Under the pieces are notes generated by a model. It did no database searches. It saw only the letters and a program-made list of their open reading frames with translations, and was not told where the DNA came from. From assembly GCA_027943335.1 (NCBI GenBank), contig BSBK01004091.1, positions 62,001 to 126,000 on the forward strand: DNA of 64,000 bases, read 5' to 3'. Below are positions 1-10,405 of this stretch, piece after piece (position 1 is the first letter of the stretch; every line of letters starts with the position of its first letter). Source of the stretch: Chamaecyparis obtusa (lineage: Eukaryota > Streptophyta > Pinopsida > Cupressales > Cupressaceae). Made by a program: the position numbers and the translations under genes.

Positions 1-61
1 ACGGTGCTGTTGAAAACACAAATGAAAACACAAATCCCTTGTGTAATTGCCACTTGAAGGA

Positions 62-142
62 GGACAGTCACTGTAAAGACAACATGATAATGTACACTTA
101 CAGTGAGTGTACATTATCATGTTGTCTTTCGAGTGACTATCC
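62..142. repeat. Inverted repeat, core-type hairpin
   Basis: Arms 62-98 and 106-142 pair with few mismatches around a 7-nt spacer. The right arm carries small changes near its outer end. This is the simplest form of the core module; the same hairpin recurs near 468-546, 3526-3608 and 4300-4386. Confidence 0.8.
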
Positions 143-707
143 TCATTTGTTGAAGAAGAAAAGCATTAATGTGGCTAAATAGCAATACATTCAAGTGGCA
201 ATCACACAAGGGACAGTCACTGTGAGATGTCCTCATTTGTGACTATCCTTACAGTGAGTGTACATTATCATGTTGTCTTTAGAGTGACTGTCCTCATTTG
301 TTGAAGAAGAAAAGCATTAATGTGGTTCAATAGCAATACATTCAAGTGCCAATTACACAAGGGACAATCGATCACTGTGAGATGTCCTCATGTGTGACTA
401 TCCTTGTCACAAATGAGGACATCTCACAATGACTGTCCCTTCTGTAATTGCCACTTGAATGAGGACAATCACTGTAAAGACAACATGATAATGTACACAT
501 ACAATGAGTGTACATTATCATGTTGTCTTTACAGTGGCTGCCCTCATGTTGTATACTCTTCTCTGTAGATGCTACTATGTGCTAGGGAACTTCTTAGAAC
601 TGTTGGTATATTCTTACAACTTGTTACACCTAGGATATTCTTCTCTGTAGATGCTATTGTGTGCCGTGGTCCAAACAGGCCCATAAATGTGGTTGAATAG
701 CAATACA

Positions 708-822
708 TTCAAGTGGCAATTACACAAGGGACAGTCACTGTGAGATGTCCTCATGTGTGACTGTCCTTGTCACAAATGAGGACATCTCACAGTGACTATC
801 CCTTGTGTAATTGCCACTTGAA
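708..822. repeat. Inverted repeat, second-module hairpin
   Basis: Two arms of roughly 53 bp start and end with TTCAAGTGG and CCACTTGAA and are separated by a few bases. Near-identical hairpins occur at 3410-3524 and 3773-3887, and a partial one near 360-445. Confidence 0.8.
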
Positions 823-1001
823 GGAAAAAAGCATTAATGTGGTTCAATAGCAATGTATTCAAGCGGCAATTACACAAGGGATAATCACTCTGAGATTTCC
901 TCATTTGTGACTATCCTTACAGTGAGTGTACATTATCATGTTGTCTTTATAGTGACTGTCCTCATTTGTTGAAGGAAAAAAGCATTAATGTGGTTCAATA
1001 G

Positions 1002-2030
1002 TGATGCAGAGTAGTCAGCAAGAAACTTGGATCTATGTCCCAACCCACTTCAAGACACCAAAATGACTCAACCAATCAATTAGGCTCTGATTTCTATAGG
1101 TGAATGTTTAAACTCTGCAAAGTAATGAATTTGAAGGTTTCAAGGATCACACAACAACTTATGGACTCAATCCCATTCAATAACAAATTTCCTTTTAGGG
1201 ACAAGTTCCCTGATTTTCTATCAAAAGAGACTTTTAAGGTTCTAGATCTTATTTCCTGCAGCAAAACTTAGAAACCCCTTAGATATCACTATTACAACTT
1301 CCAGGCAAGTTTTATCATCCAACCACCATCCGTACAGCCGTACAGAGTTCATTTTTCACCAGAAATGCACTAAAACAGGGTTATTTTTATTTTTTATGAA
1401 AGCAAAATGATTACAATACTGGTTCTCTGTCTGTCTTCGACCATTTGAAGCCTAAAATAGGCTCTCCAATTGTTGGTTCAACCATCTAGGTGGTTAGAAT
1501 AGTTTATCCAACAAATGTCAACTTTGCTAAGCAACTTTTAAAGTTGCATTACAACTTTGCAAACAACTTTGCTGAGAAGGTTAAAAATGTGTTGTGAAAC
1601 TTTAGGAACCTTATTAAAGTTATTTTGGACCTTCAAACTTCTTAACAACATGTAAAAGACACCTAATAAACACTTACTATGCTCATTTCATCCAAGGACT
1701 CAAAAGATGCCCAAGGTTTATAAGTCACCAAGGGGTCTTGTGTCCAACAAGTGGATGTTTATAAGGAGATAAAATCAATCCTTAATATTTATTACAAACC
1801 AAGAAAACATCTAAAACTCCTATTCTAATTTATTGTCATTCAAAAAGACTCTGATTTGTCATTCAAAAAGACTCTGATTTGTCAATCAAAAGGACCTTTC
1901 ACCAGTCAATCCTTCAAAGCTCCAAGGTGAAAATCTTATGTTCCAATTGATAGGATTTGACTCCTTGGCTTCATGGCAACTTCCTTCAATCATGGTGTCT
2001 TTGGCTTGCATTAGGGATGCCCCTGCATCA
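1002..2030. mobile_element. Solo LTR (1,029 bp) with 5-bp target-site duplication
   Basis: The element begins TGATGCAGAG and ends CCCTGCATCA, so its ends are short inverted repeats of the TG...CA type seen in LTR retrotransposons. It is flanked by AATAG at 997-1001 and 2031-2035. The duplicated block at about 4862-4890 carries the unoccupied site, running straight from TGGTTCAATAG into CAATGCATTC, which confirms both borders. The start is not repeated inside, so this is one LTR, most likely left by LTR-LTR recombination. A 23-bp direct repeat (1835-1857 and 1858-1880, with a weaker third copy) lies near its right end. I cannot assign it to Copia or Gypsy. Confidence 0.85.
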
Positions 2031-2035
2031 AATAG

Positions 2036-2200
2036 CAATGCATTCAAGTGGCAATTACACAAGGGACAGTACATGCCCATTAACGTTGGTGTTTTGTTAT
2101 CCAGCATGACAATGGAGACAACATACTCTGTGTCAATTTTATTGATCAAATTTCCCTCCGCCAGGCAAAGAAACAATCTGGGTATGATAAGGTGAAATTT
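2036..2200. repeat. Duplicated segment shared with 4870-5033
   Basis: About 160 bp, from CATTCAAGTGGCAATTACAC through TGGGTATGATAAGG, recurs at 4870-5033 with a few substitutions. A minus-strand frame of over 100 codons crosses it and part of it recurs in both copies, so the frame reflects the repeat rather than an identified gene. Confidence 0.75.
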
Positions 2201-3250
2201 TGTAGTCCTTTTGGGTATGATAACAGTTCCAGTTTCCAATAAGATGGTTCATTTTTATAATCTAGCTTCAATTTCTCTTGTGAAAATCTTTTTTTCATTT
2301 TATGGGTGGTAAAATATAATTATTATGCTAGAGGTGTGTACTTATGGATGATAATGAAACAAAATGATAAGATTTAAGACTCTTGTTTTTTTTTTAAATA
2401 GCAATTTAAGTTTCCTTCTATTATAAATTACTGTTTTTCTATTTTTTAATGTATCTTTCCAGATCTTTTATATCAATTTTATTTATGAAATATAAATATA
2501 TTAATAATTTTTTAGTGTTTTTAGGATTAGTTTATATCAATTCTATGTATCATCATTCGTCATTCAATTGTCAGTATTATTAATTTAGACTGTGCAATTG
2601 TAGAACTACTCGAATATGGGTTGGATGGATACTCAAGCAGGGGAACCCTCCTCAAATATCTCAAGCAGTGAACTTGGAAAAATGTGTCCTGAAGGAACCC
2701 TTTCCATCAGAGAGATAAAAGTACAAACAAGTAAAAGAAGCAGGCTCTGCAAATATGTTTTTGAGAAGAAAAATGATAGATTATTCGAGTATGGTTCATG
2801 AGGTATATCTAAAAAGACATTTTTTTTCTTATTATAATAAAAGAGGAAGTTGTGAATGTCAAAGTTGAGTGAAAAAAAAGTTATTTTCATCAAATTTTGT
2901 TAGGCTTGCTTTTGGGAATAGTTTCTTACAATATTGCTATTAAGATTTTTATTGTGTAGTTTTTAGATTAGGTTTATAAAATTATATTTCATGAGTAGTG
3001 ATTCATATTAATCAATTAACGATACTTTTGGAAGGTATTTTCAATGTGTCAAATTTTGATATTTTTACAAGAATTAGATTGTGTAATTTTTTTAATTAAA
3101 GTCATTGACTCATATTTCATAAATAATAGTTCTCATGAATCCATCTCTTATAAGATTGAATAGTCTATTTAGGAAGTATTTCTGATAGTATGTCAAATTA
3201 TGATATTACTATTACCATTAGATTGCATGGCTTTGAAGTCAACCTCGTTG
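2201..3250. other. AT-rich stretch without a recognised gene
   Basis: No repeat module of the foldback family and no recognised gene. The one notable frame is 2616-2801 on the plus strand (61 codons, with a basic KRSRLCKY-like stretch, ending TGA). I recognise no family and it could be chance or a remnant exon. Confidence 0.4.
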
Positions 3251-3409
3251 ACCCATATTCTTCTCTGTAGATGCTACTATGTGCTAGGGAACTTCTTAGA
3301 ACTGTTGGTATATTCTTACAACTTGTTACACCTGGGATATTCTTCTCTGTAGATGCTACTATGTGCCGCGGTCCAAACAGGCCCATAAATGTGGTTGAAT
3401 AGCAATACA

Positions 3410-3524
3410 TTCAAGTGGAAATTACACAAGGGACAGTCACTGTGAGATGTCCTCATGTGTGACTGTCCTTGTCACAAATGAGGACATCTCACAGTGACTG
3501 TCCCTTGTGTAATTTCCACTTGAA
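3410..3524. repeat. Inverted repeat with matched arm variants
   Basis: Same hairpin as 708-822, but position 3419 is A where the other copies have C, and its pairing partner 3515 is T where they have G. Pairing is kept on both arms. Confidence 0.8.
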
Positions 3525-3772
3525 TGAGGATAGTCACTGTAAAGACAACATGATAATGTACACATACAATGAGTGTACATTATCATGTTGTCTTTACAGT
3601 GGCTGCCCTCATGTTGTATATTCTTCTCTGTAGATGCTACTATGTGCTAGGGAACTTCTTAGAACTGTTGGTATATTCTTACAACTTGTTACACCTGGGA
3701 TATTCTTCTCTGTAGATGCTACTGTGTGCTGTGGTCCAAACGGGCCCATAAATGTGGTTGAATAGCAATACA

Positions 3773-3887
3773 TTCAAGTGGCAATTACACAAGGGACAGT
3801 CACTGTGAGATGTCCTCATGTGTGACTGTCCTTGTCACAAATGAGGACATCTCACAGTGACTGTCCCTTGTGTAATTGCCACTTGAA
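3773..3887. repeat. Inverted repeat, second-module hairpin
   Basis: The arms pair almost throughout, with a mismatch in the CATGTGTGAC versus GTCACAAATG part near the centre. It is the closest to a consensus copy of this hairpin. Confidence 0.8.
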
Positions 3888-3935
3888 TGAGGACAGTCAC
3901 TGTAAAGACAACATGATAATGTACACAAGTACCGT

Positions 3936-4194
3936 GAAGGTAGTTTCAAGTTAGGGCTATTTCATTGCATACCTGAAACAATGAAGATGTTACGGTCCAC
4001 AAAATGTTTGTGCTTGAAAGATGAACAAATAAAATTAAACTTCTAAATAACCAAAGCCGCTAACAATAAATTCAACACAGATATGTCCTCATTTCTGGGT
4101 ATTTTAGCTCTGTAACAGCTGAATACCAGATTACATAATAATGAAAAAAGAAAAATAAACCCAATGTACTCAGAAATTGTAGCTGTGATTTCGC
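3936..4194. other. Non-repetitive spacer between foldback blocks
   Basis: About 260 bp of ordinary AT-rich sequence with no frame or motif I can support. Confidence 0.5.
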
Positions 4195-5040
4195 GGAGGG
4201 AATCTCTCTCGGCACTATTGAAAATACAAATGACAACGTTTCTCTACATTATCATGTTACCTTTACAGTGGCTGTCCCTTGTGTAATTGCCACTTGAAGG
4301 AGGACAGTCACTGTAAAGACAACATGATAATGTACACTTACAGCCCGTGTACATTATCATGTTGTCTTTAGAGTGACTATCCTCATTTGTTGAAGAAGAA
4401 AAGCATTAATGTGGCTGAATAGCAATACATTCAAGTGGCAATTACAAAAGGGATAGTCACTGTGAGATGTCCTCATTTGTGACTATCCTTACAGTGAGTG
4501 TACATTATCATGTTGTCTTTATAGTGACTATCCTCATTTGTTGAAGGAAAAAAGCATTAATGTGGTTCATTAGCAATGTATTCAAGCGGCAATTACACAA
4601 GGGATAGTCACTCTGAGATTTCCTCATTTGTGACTATCCTTACAGTGAGTGTACATTATCATGTTGTCTTTACAGTGACTGTCCTCATTTGTTGAAGGAA
4701 AAAAGCATTAATGTGGTTCAATAGCAATGTATTCAAGCGGCAATTACACAAGGGATAATCACTCTGAGATTTACTCATTTGTGACTATCCTTATAGTGAG
4801 TGTACATTATCATGTTGTCTTTACAGTGACTGTCCTCATTTGTTGAAGGAAAAAAGCATTAATGTGGTTCAATAGCAATGCATTCAAGTGGCAATTACAC
4901 AAGGGACAGTACATGCCCATTAAAGTTGGTGTTTTGTTATCCAACATGACAATGGAGACAACATACTCTGTGTCAAATTTACTGATCAAATTTCCCTCCG
5001 GTAGGCAAAGCAACAATCTGGGTATGATAAGGTAAAGTTT
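4195..5040. repeat. Foldback module cluster, block B (duplicate of block A)
   Basis: It starts with a diverged version of the window's first bases (GGCACTATTGAAAATACAAA) and repeats the order of block A, including the AAGCATTAATGTGG linkers. It retains the site that is empty of the solo LTR. It ends with the segment shared with 2036-2200. Confidence 0.75.
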
Positions 5041-5445
5041 TTGCAACAATTTCTTGCTGCTACTAAGGTTACCAGTGTTTATGGTTTCTATTATATAGTT
5101 CTATCTATATTGCTATATGGCCTTTTGTTTAGGATTAAGTAGACGAGGGAAAATATTTCTTTTGTGGATTGTAAACAAAACATTGAATTATTTCAGAGAA
5201 CAGATCTAAATCTATAAGATGCTACGATGGAGCACATGACCATGTACTTGTGAATATTAGGATCCATGTTAATCAAATGACTGCTTTATGTAAATTACTT
5301 TTGAGTAAGTAAAAGGCAATACAATTTTTCAAAGTGTGCAAGGATTTTTATGATATATAGGTGTACGAAGAAATGAATCTATGTTGTTTTGTATCAATAT
5401 CAAACATCTCTGATATATTTTCATGTTTTTATAATCTATTTTGCA
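5041..5445. other. Possible intron or intergenic DNA
   Basis: AT-rich, with no repeat module and no frame of note. It ends in a pyrimidine-rich tract and TTTTGCAG, a good 3' splice acceptor at 5438-5445, so it may be the intron upstream of the candidate exon that follows. Confidence 0.4.
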
Positions 5446-5724
5446 GATGAAAACTGTCCAACAGATAAAGATTGGGAACTTCTCCCAGCATCTGTACCTA
5501 CATCTCTCTTATATACTACAAGTTGCTTGCCATCAGAAATTGTAGTTCCCTTACGTGACATTGATGGTGAAGTGTTCTTTTCAGAACCATCATCTGTGGT
5601 TACCAATGCTCCTATTTTAGGCAATAAGTTTGTTGCATTCCATGAGCCATTGGTCAAGTTTCTTCTACGAGCTTCTGATGCCTCAAAATCTAAGCAGTGC
5701 CTACGCATGCCTCGTTGTGGTTGA
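5446..5724 (+). pseudogene. Candidate terminal exon or captured exon of an unidentified plant gene
   Basis: Directly after the acceptor TTTTGCAG an open frame runs about 92 codons to a TGA at 5722-5724. The peptide is balanced in composition and does not look like translated AT-rich noise: it includes DKDWELLPASVP, LPSEIVVPLRDIDGEV and NAPILGNKFVAFHEP. I do not recognise the family. No matching upstream exon is evident in the window, and the exon lies between foldback blocks left of a CACTA-type end. It may be the last exon of a gene that begins outside the window or an exon carried by a transposon. Whether it is expressed cannot be told here. Confidence 0.4.
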
Positions 5725-5989
5725 TTATCATTTTGTACATGAATTATAATGAGTAATCAGTTTTGGGCCTTGGAATCTTGTATGTAACATGCACAGGCAT
5801 TTCATGGCTAAATGAATCTATTTTAAAAGCATCAACTTTTCTTACATGATGCTGGATACATAAGTAGAACAAGCGTATATCAAATTGGAAGCAATCAGAA
5901 CTCCACAATGACATATTATTTAGAGTACTCTTCTGTTTAAGTAATAATGCATATATTGACACTGTAAAGACAACATGATAATGTACACT
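5725..5989. other. Spacer and outer direct repeat next to the long palindrome
   Basis: No gene. The last 30 bp (5960-5989) are an extra direct copy of the CACTGTAAAGACAACATG module adjoining the palindrome. The 101-codon minus-strand frame here is low-complexity translation of these repeats. Confidence 0.6.
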
Positions 5990-6358
5990 CACTGTAAAGA
6001 CAACATGATAATGTACACTCACTGTAAGGACAGTCACAAATGAGGACATCTCACAGTGACTGTCCCTAGTGTAATTGCCACTTGAATGTATTGCTATTCA
6101 GCCACATTAATGCTTTTCTCCTTCAACAAATGAGGATAGTCACTGTAAAGACAACATGATAATGTACACTCACTGTGAGTGTACATTATCATGTTGTCTT
6201 TACAGTGACTATCCTCATTTGTTGAAGGAGAAAAGCATTAATGTGGCTGAATAGCAATACATTCAAGTGGCAATTACACTAGGGACAGTCACTGTGAGAT
6301 GTCCTCATTTGTGACTGTCCTTACAGTGAGTGTACATTATCATGTTGTCTTTACAGTG
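5990..6358. repeat. Perfect 369-bp palindrome (184-bp arms, 1-nt spacer)
   Basis: The left arm 5990-6173 is the exact reverse complement of the right arm 6175-6358, centred on T6174; I compared them base by base. Each arm contains one second module, the AAGCATTAATGTGG linker and two core modules, so it is a large foldback built from the same units as blocks A-C. On a single strand it would fold into a nearly loopless hairpin. Imperfect older hairpins elsewhere in the cluster suggest this one is recent or is kept identical by exchange between its arms. Confidence 0.9.
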
Positions 6359-6430
6359 GCTGTCCTCATTTGTTGAAAGAAAAAAGCATTAATGTGGTTC
6401 ATTAGCAATGTATTAACTAATTTTATTTTT
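6359..6430. repeat. Remnant of foldback module and T-rich junction
   Basis: A further GCATTAATGTGGTTCATTAG linker copy breaks off near 6415 into a T-rich tract, after which base composition changes sharply to GC-rich. Confidence 0.5.
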
Positions 6431-6744
6431 TTTTATCCACCCACGGGCGTCGCAATTGCGACGGGAACCCGTCGTAATGCGATGCAGGCGCCTGTCGCAA
6501 TTGCTTGGGAGGCCCGTCGCAATTGCGACGGCCCTCCGAAGCCATGCGACGGGGGGGCGACGCCCATGCCGCTAACAAATCTTAGCGACATTGCGACGGG
6601 AGGGCATCGCAATGGCGACGGCTACCCATAGACGTCGCAATTTGCGACTAAAAAATAGCGACGTCTATGGGTGTTGCTATTGCGACACATAGCCGTCGCA
6701 ATTGCGACACATAGCCATCGCAAAATGCCCCAAATGTATTAGTG
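6431..6744. mobile_element. Right end of a CACTA-type transposon (GC-rich subterminal repeats, TAGTG terminus)
   Basis: The palindromic 14-mer GTCGCAATTGCGAC occurs exactly at 6449-6462, 6516-6529 and 6695-6708, with many degenerate TCGC/GCGA copies between. A 15-bp perfect inverted repeat (ACCCATAGACGTCGC, 6624-6638 with 6658-6672) lies among them. Dense short subterminal repeats of this sort followed by a terminal TAGTG (6740-6744) are characteristic of CACTA elements. The next three bases AGG (6745-6747) are where homology to the tandem unit starts. In copies 2 and 3 the uninterrupted site reads CATAGGAGCAAC (AGG at 28130-28132), as expected for a 3-bp target duplication. The left end is not visible, so the element may take in much of 1-6744. 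Confidence 0.65.
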
Positions 6745-7005
6745 AGGAACAACATGCACACTAAGTGGAATACCATAAATATAAACATAAAGAACATTAC
6801 CTACAATAGGAATGTTGCTGTCAATTTGTTCACTGTCTAGAACAAGGGTGTCTTAAGCATAATTAGCATCATCTTTATCTACAACTTCGAATTGATTATC
6901 CAACAAAATCTTCCTTGATACCTTCTTTGTTTCTAATATAACCTCTTTAGTCTTACCTATCATCAATTTATTAATCCTTGTTGTACTCCTTAATTGATCT
7001 CTACA

Positions 7006-10000
7006 ATAGTTTCCTCCTATTTTCTCTTACCTTCATTATCAAATTTCTTATATTAAAGCTTAAGAGGTTTGATATTACCATGTACTTTGATAGCTTCATA
7101 TGCTTCATCAACTATCATATCAACTGAAACTAAATCAGTCTTGCTCTTCTTACTTCACTTTTCTTACTCTGATGGTTTACCCTTTGAAACTCTTCCTTCT
7201 TTGGCTCCTTAAGATTTTATTTCTTTTTCTACACTATTAGACTTAGTAGCCTCGTCATCATCTATAGATAGTCGGTACTTTCTTGTGCTCTTTGTCTTCA
7301 CTCTTATAGCCTCTTTACCAAATGATTATTTTTAGGGTTCCTTCTTGGAACTAATTGATTTAGGTGTACCAACTGGCTTAGGTGGACTAGTGGATGGTGC
7401 ATATCTTCTTGTCTACCTTGTCTTTGATGAAGAAAAAATGGGAGTATCCGATTCTACATTAATTGATTCTTCTTCCCTCTTTTCTTCTAATTATATTTGT
7501 CCCTTCCTTGCCTCTCAAGTTTTGAGCTGGAATATGAAAACTCTTATTGAGATACTCTACCTCCTTTCTCACTCTTCTTTCTCTGCCAGGTCTATTCACT
7601 TCTAAATGCACCTTTATGTTTTTCTCCTTGAATGTAGATAACCTCTCCTCATTTGGATCAATAGGCCTCTTCAAAATATCTTGAGCATAAGCATCAAGAA
7701 TAAGCTCGTCTACTTCGTATCCCATGGTCATGATCCAAGATGTTCTAGGCTCAACTAATTCCATCAAATAAACATCAGTCTCTACCATGAAGCATATGGT
7801 ATCTTCATACTTATCTATAATATATTTTTTAATTCTTTCTCTCTGCTACATTTTGTTTTGGGAATCTTTGAAGAAACCCCGTAGAATACTCTTCCTTGAT
7901 TTTTTGTCAACCATATAAAGAATTTGAATGATCTGAAGTACAACATATATATTAGTCTAGGTCCTAAATCCTTCAAACACCAAGAACTTCATTTATGAAG
8001 TAAAGGAATAGGCATAAGATTAATGTACCATATTTGAAGATTTTCTTTCTATCCGTCTTGATCTTAGCTAAATTCTACAATGAATAAACTCTTAATACCT
8101 TGCAATAGTCATAAATTCCATCTTCTTTTACCATCCAATATGACAATTATATGGAAATGCTTGAAACTAAATTATCTTTGCTAGAGTGATAGATCTTGTA
8201 ACATATGACCATAGCTACAAATCTTAAATCTCAATGAATTATATCATTTATGGTCATTGCCCTCTTATCCCACTATGATTCAGTAGCATCGGTAACAATT
8301 TGATTCTAAATAGACTTTAGTATAGGGACCTCATTGGATGCATTAAACCTAGTAACTATCTTGAGAACATCCTTAGTAATCTTGTGGGGGTAGTCAAGCC
8401 ACATAAATTCAGCATGTATTCTTCTTAGAACATACATGATCTGCTCATTTTCAGCAAAGATTCAAAAGTGGGGAGCTTCATGACTTGAGCTAGGTTTCTC
8501 TTTTGCAGAACCTTGTATTCATATTTTAGTTTAGAATTTGCAATAACTCGGATGAATAAATCTTATGAATCTGATGGCTACCCAATTCTTCCAAGTTTTC
8601 ATGAATATAAGCCCTAATGTCTTCTTTGTGCAACACACCTATGGTACTGTTGAAAATGCCCCTTCTGGATCATCCTCTATTGATTTGTAAGGGCGTTTCT
8701 TAAATTTTGGTCTAGGGTGCTCGGTTATATAATCTATATGAGGTTTATCCATGATTTACCAAGGCCATAACTCCTTTATAATCCAAAACTAAATATATGT
8801 GAATATGATTAGCTTATGAATAATTTCTAGTTTTCCTATTTTTGAATCCTTTGAGAACATAAAAAGAAAAGAAAAATTATATTCCAAAGAAGAAAAAAAA
8901 ATATAAATCAAGAAATATAAAAATTGTGATTCAAAAATTAGTTAAAATTCAAAGCTAACATGAACAAGTTCTAAAATCATTTATCCCTTTAAAATGAGAC
9001 ACATTTTTACTTAATTTTTATTGATTTTTTTCTTATTATTTTTTTATTAGGAGAAAATATAGGTTTTGAAGGGGGCATTAAACCCTATTACAAATAGATT
9101 TTGAGAGGGATTTGGAACACATCATAAACAAATATTTTTATAATATATAATAATTAAGAATAATATCTAGTCGACAACACAGAATGAGTAACCCAGAATA
9201 ATATCATCTTACAAAGCACAAGCTGGAGTAACAATAGGCCAGAGCCTTACACCTCAAAGAACATGGTTTTCAAGGCTCCCTTAACTTTAATACTAGAAAA
9301 CTATGGGTCTTTCAAGGAACCCATACCCTGCGGATACATGGGTTTTAACAAGGCTCCCATAACCTTTATTCTTACAGACAACTAGATAGAATAATCAATG
9401 TTCAAAGGAAGAGTCGATAACAAGGGCTTCTCCAGAAGGGAAAACTTTAGTAGTGAATATTTTCTATTTGGCGAATGTCACATGTCAGCAACCTAAGATT
9501 TGGGGAATATAATGTGTGTATCAATTTGACCGTGTTGCCCGAACTTTATAAATATTGGGTGGGATGCCCAAGACCATCGCCCATTGGTTTATGTATTTTT
9601 CCCCTTTTCTTTCACAATATTGACAATCGAATCTAATTGTTGGACACTATAAATTGAAAAATTTTCCTATAATTTCCAAAGCTTATTGTAACTGACAACC
9701 ATATTCACCAATATGCAGTCAAAATTTAACCTTAGGGTTGACACGTCTCTATATTCCAAAGAATTTCAATAAAACTTAATGTCTTTTAAAATTTTGGTCG
9801 GAAATAGATTTGCACACGTGTCTATTCCGGAGACTTTTGGGGGAATCTTTGAATCCTTTAAAACCTTGGCCCCAAATAGAATTCCTGCCATTGCTCTTAG
9901 ATCATCAAACGGTTATAAAAATTAGGGTTATCTCCTATCAGGAGATAGAAAATTAACTCACAGTACCTCGACAGGGAGTGCACTAGCCGCGCTACCCATA

Positions 10001-10405
10001 GACCCCATCTTGGGGGCATTTCCCCCAAACCCCTATCAAATAATGATGATTTCTAGGTATGTGTTCCTGTTATCATGATTTTTGTCAATAATGAAAGATT
10101 CACCAATATTTTATATAATTTTCATATAATTGAAAAAAAAATTCCGGTACAAATAATATGTTTTCCTTTGAAATTAAAAAAATTCGCCAACAATATTATT
10201 TTTTTTGACCCAAAATAATGTAGGATTTGCCAGGATTTTACACTTTTTCTAGGGAGGGGGTTTCTTAAAGTTTTCCCTATTCTCCGGGCTCTCATAAACT
10301 GACAACCTAAAACATGTGGTTTAAAAAACTACCATAACCTTAATAATCACCAGAAGTAAAATTAACCATAACTGCTCACTAGAAAAATAAGAACTACCAA
10401 CCCTT
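7006..10405 (-). mobile_element. Transposon remnant, central block, copy 1
   Basis: On the minus strand several broken frames share a charged, lysine/glutamate-rich protein interrupted by stops and frame changes. The longest piece is 7459-7788. Around 9000-10400 no frame survives; the sequence there has repeated short phrases such as GGCTCCCATAACC. The block is flanked by the diverged direct repeats R1 and R2. It looks like the inside of an old retroelement or DNA transposon; I see no reverse transcriptase, integrase or transposase motif. Confidence 0.5.
7459..7788 (-). pseudogene. Degenerate transposon-type reading frame, copy 1
   Basis: A 109-codon frame including DAYAQDILKRPIDPNEERLS and a basic/acidic tail (RRVRKEVEYLNK). 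The same protein appears at 28798-29154 and 48556-48912, where a small length difference near the C-terminus changes the frame and end. Stops surround it on both sides, and translation of the flanks continues the same kind of charged protein in other frames, so it is a piece of a decayed larger protein. I cannot name the family. Confidence 0.45.

Larger units (their letters stand above)
1..1001. repeat. Cluster of palindromic foldback modules, block A
   Basis: This stretch has no gene. It is built from two short modules in both orientations. One is a roughly 23-bp core starting GTGTACATTATCATGTTG. The other carries CAAGTGGCAATTACACAAGG followed by a CACTGTGAGATGTCC segment. Opposed modules form long inverted repeats. 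Linking sequence such as GCATTAATGTGG also recurs. A segment with the same order lies at about 4195-5040, so blocks A and B are duplicates, with B lacking the solo LTR. The modules look like a MITE or foldback family inserted repeatedly into itself. No transposase is visible and the family is not one I can name. Confidence 0.8.
3251..3935. repeat. Foldback module cluster, block C
   Basis: Contains two copies of a roughly 150-bp segment marked by TTCTTCTCTGTAGATGCTAC (starting near 3258 and 3620; a third copy is at about 548-700). Each runs into a second-module hairpin (3410-3524, 3773-3887), with a core-type hairpin at 3526-3608 between them. This is therefore a local tandem duplication of hairpin plus linker. 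Confidence 0.75.

Noticed and set aside
1886..2239. Minus-strand 117-codon frame containing CPLCNCHLNA, partly repeated at 4810-5049
   Set aside because: The cysteines suggested a zinc-binding motif, but the sequence is the antisense of the CAAGTGGCAATTACAC module and spans the solo LTR border.
2616..2801. 61-codon plus-strand frame as a gene
   Set aside because: Too short, no recognised domain, no splice partners or promoter evidence.
5744..6049. Minus-strand 101-codon frame with a repeated FTVSVHYHVV peptide
   Set aside because: It is direct translation of the foldback core repeats; the peptide repeat reflects DNA repeats, not protein selection.
1..6380. Possible CRISPR-like array of short repeats
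   Set aside because: Repeats occur in both orientations, spacing is irregular, and the genome is a plant; they form foldbacks.
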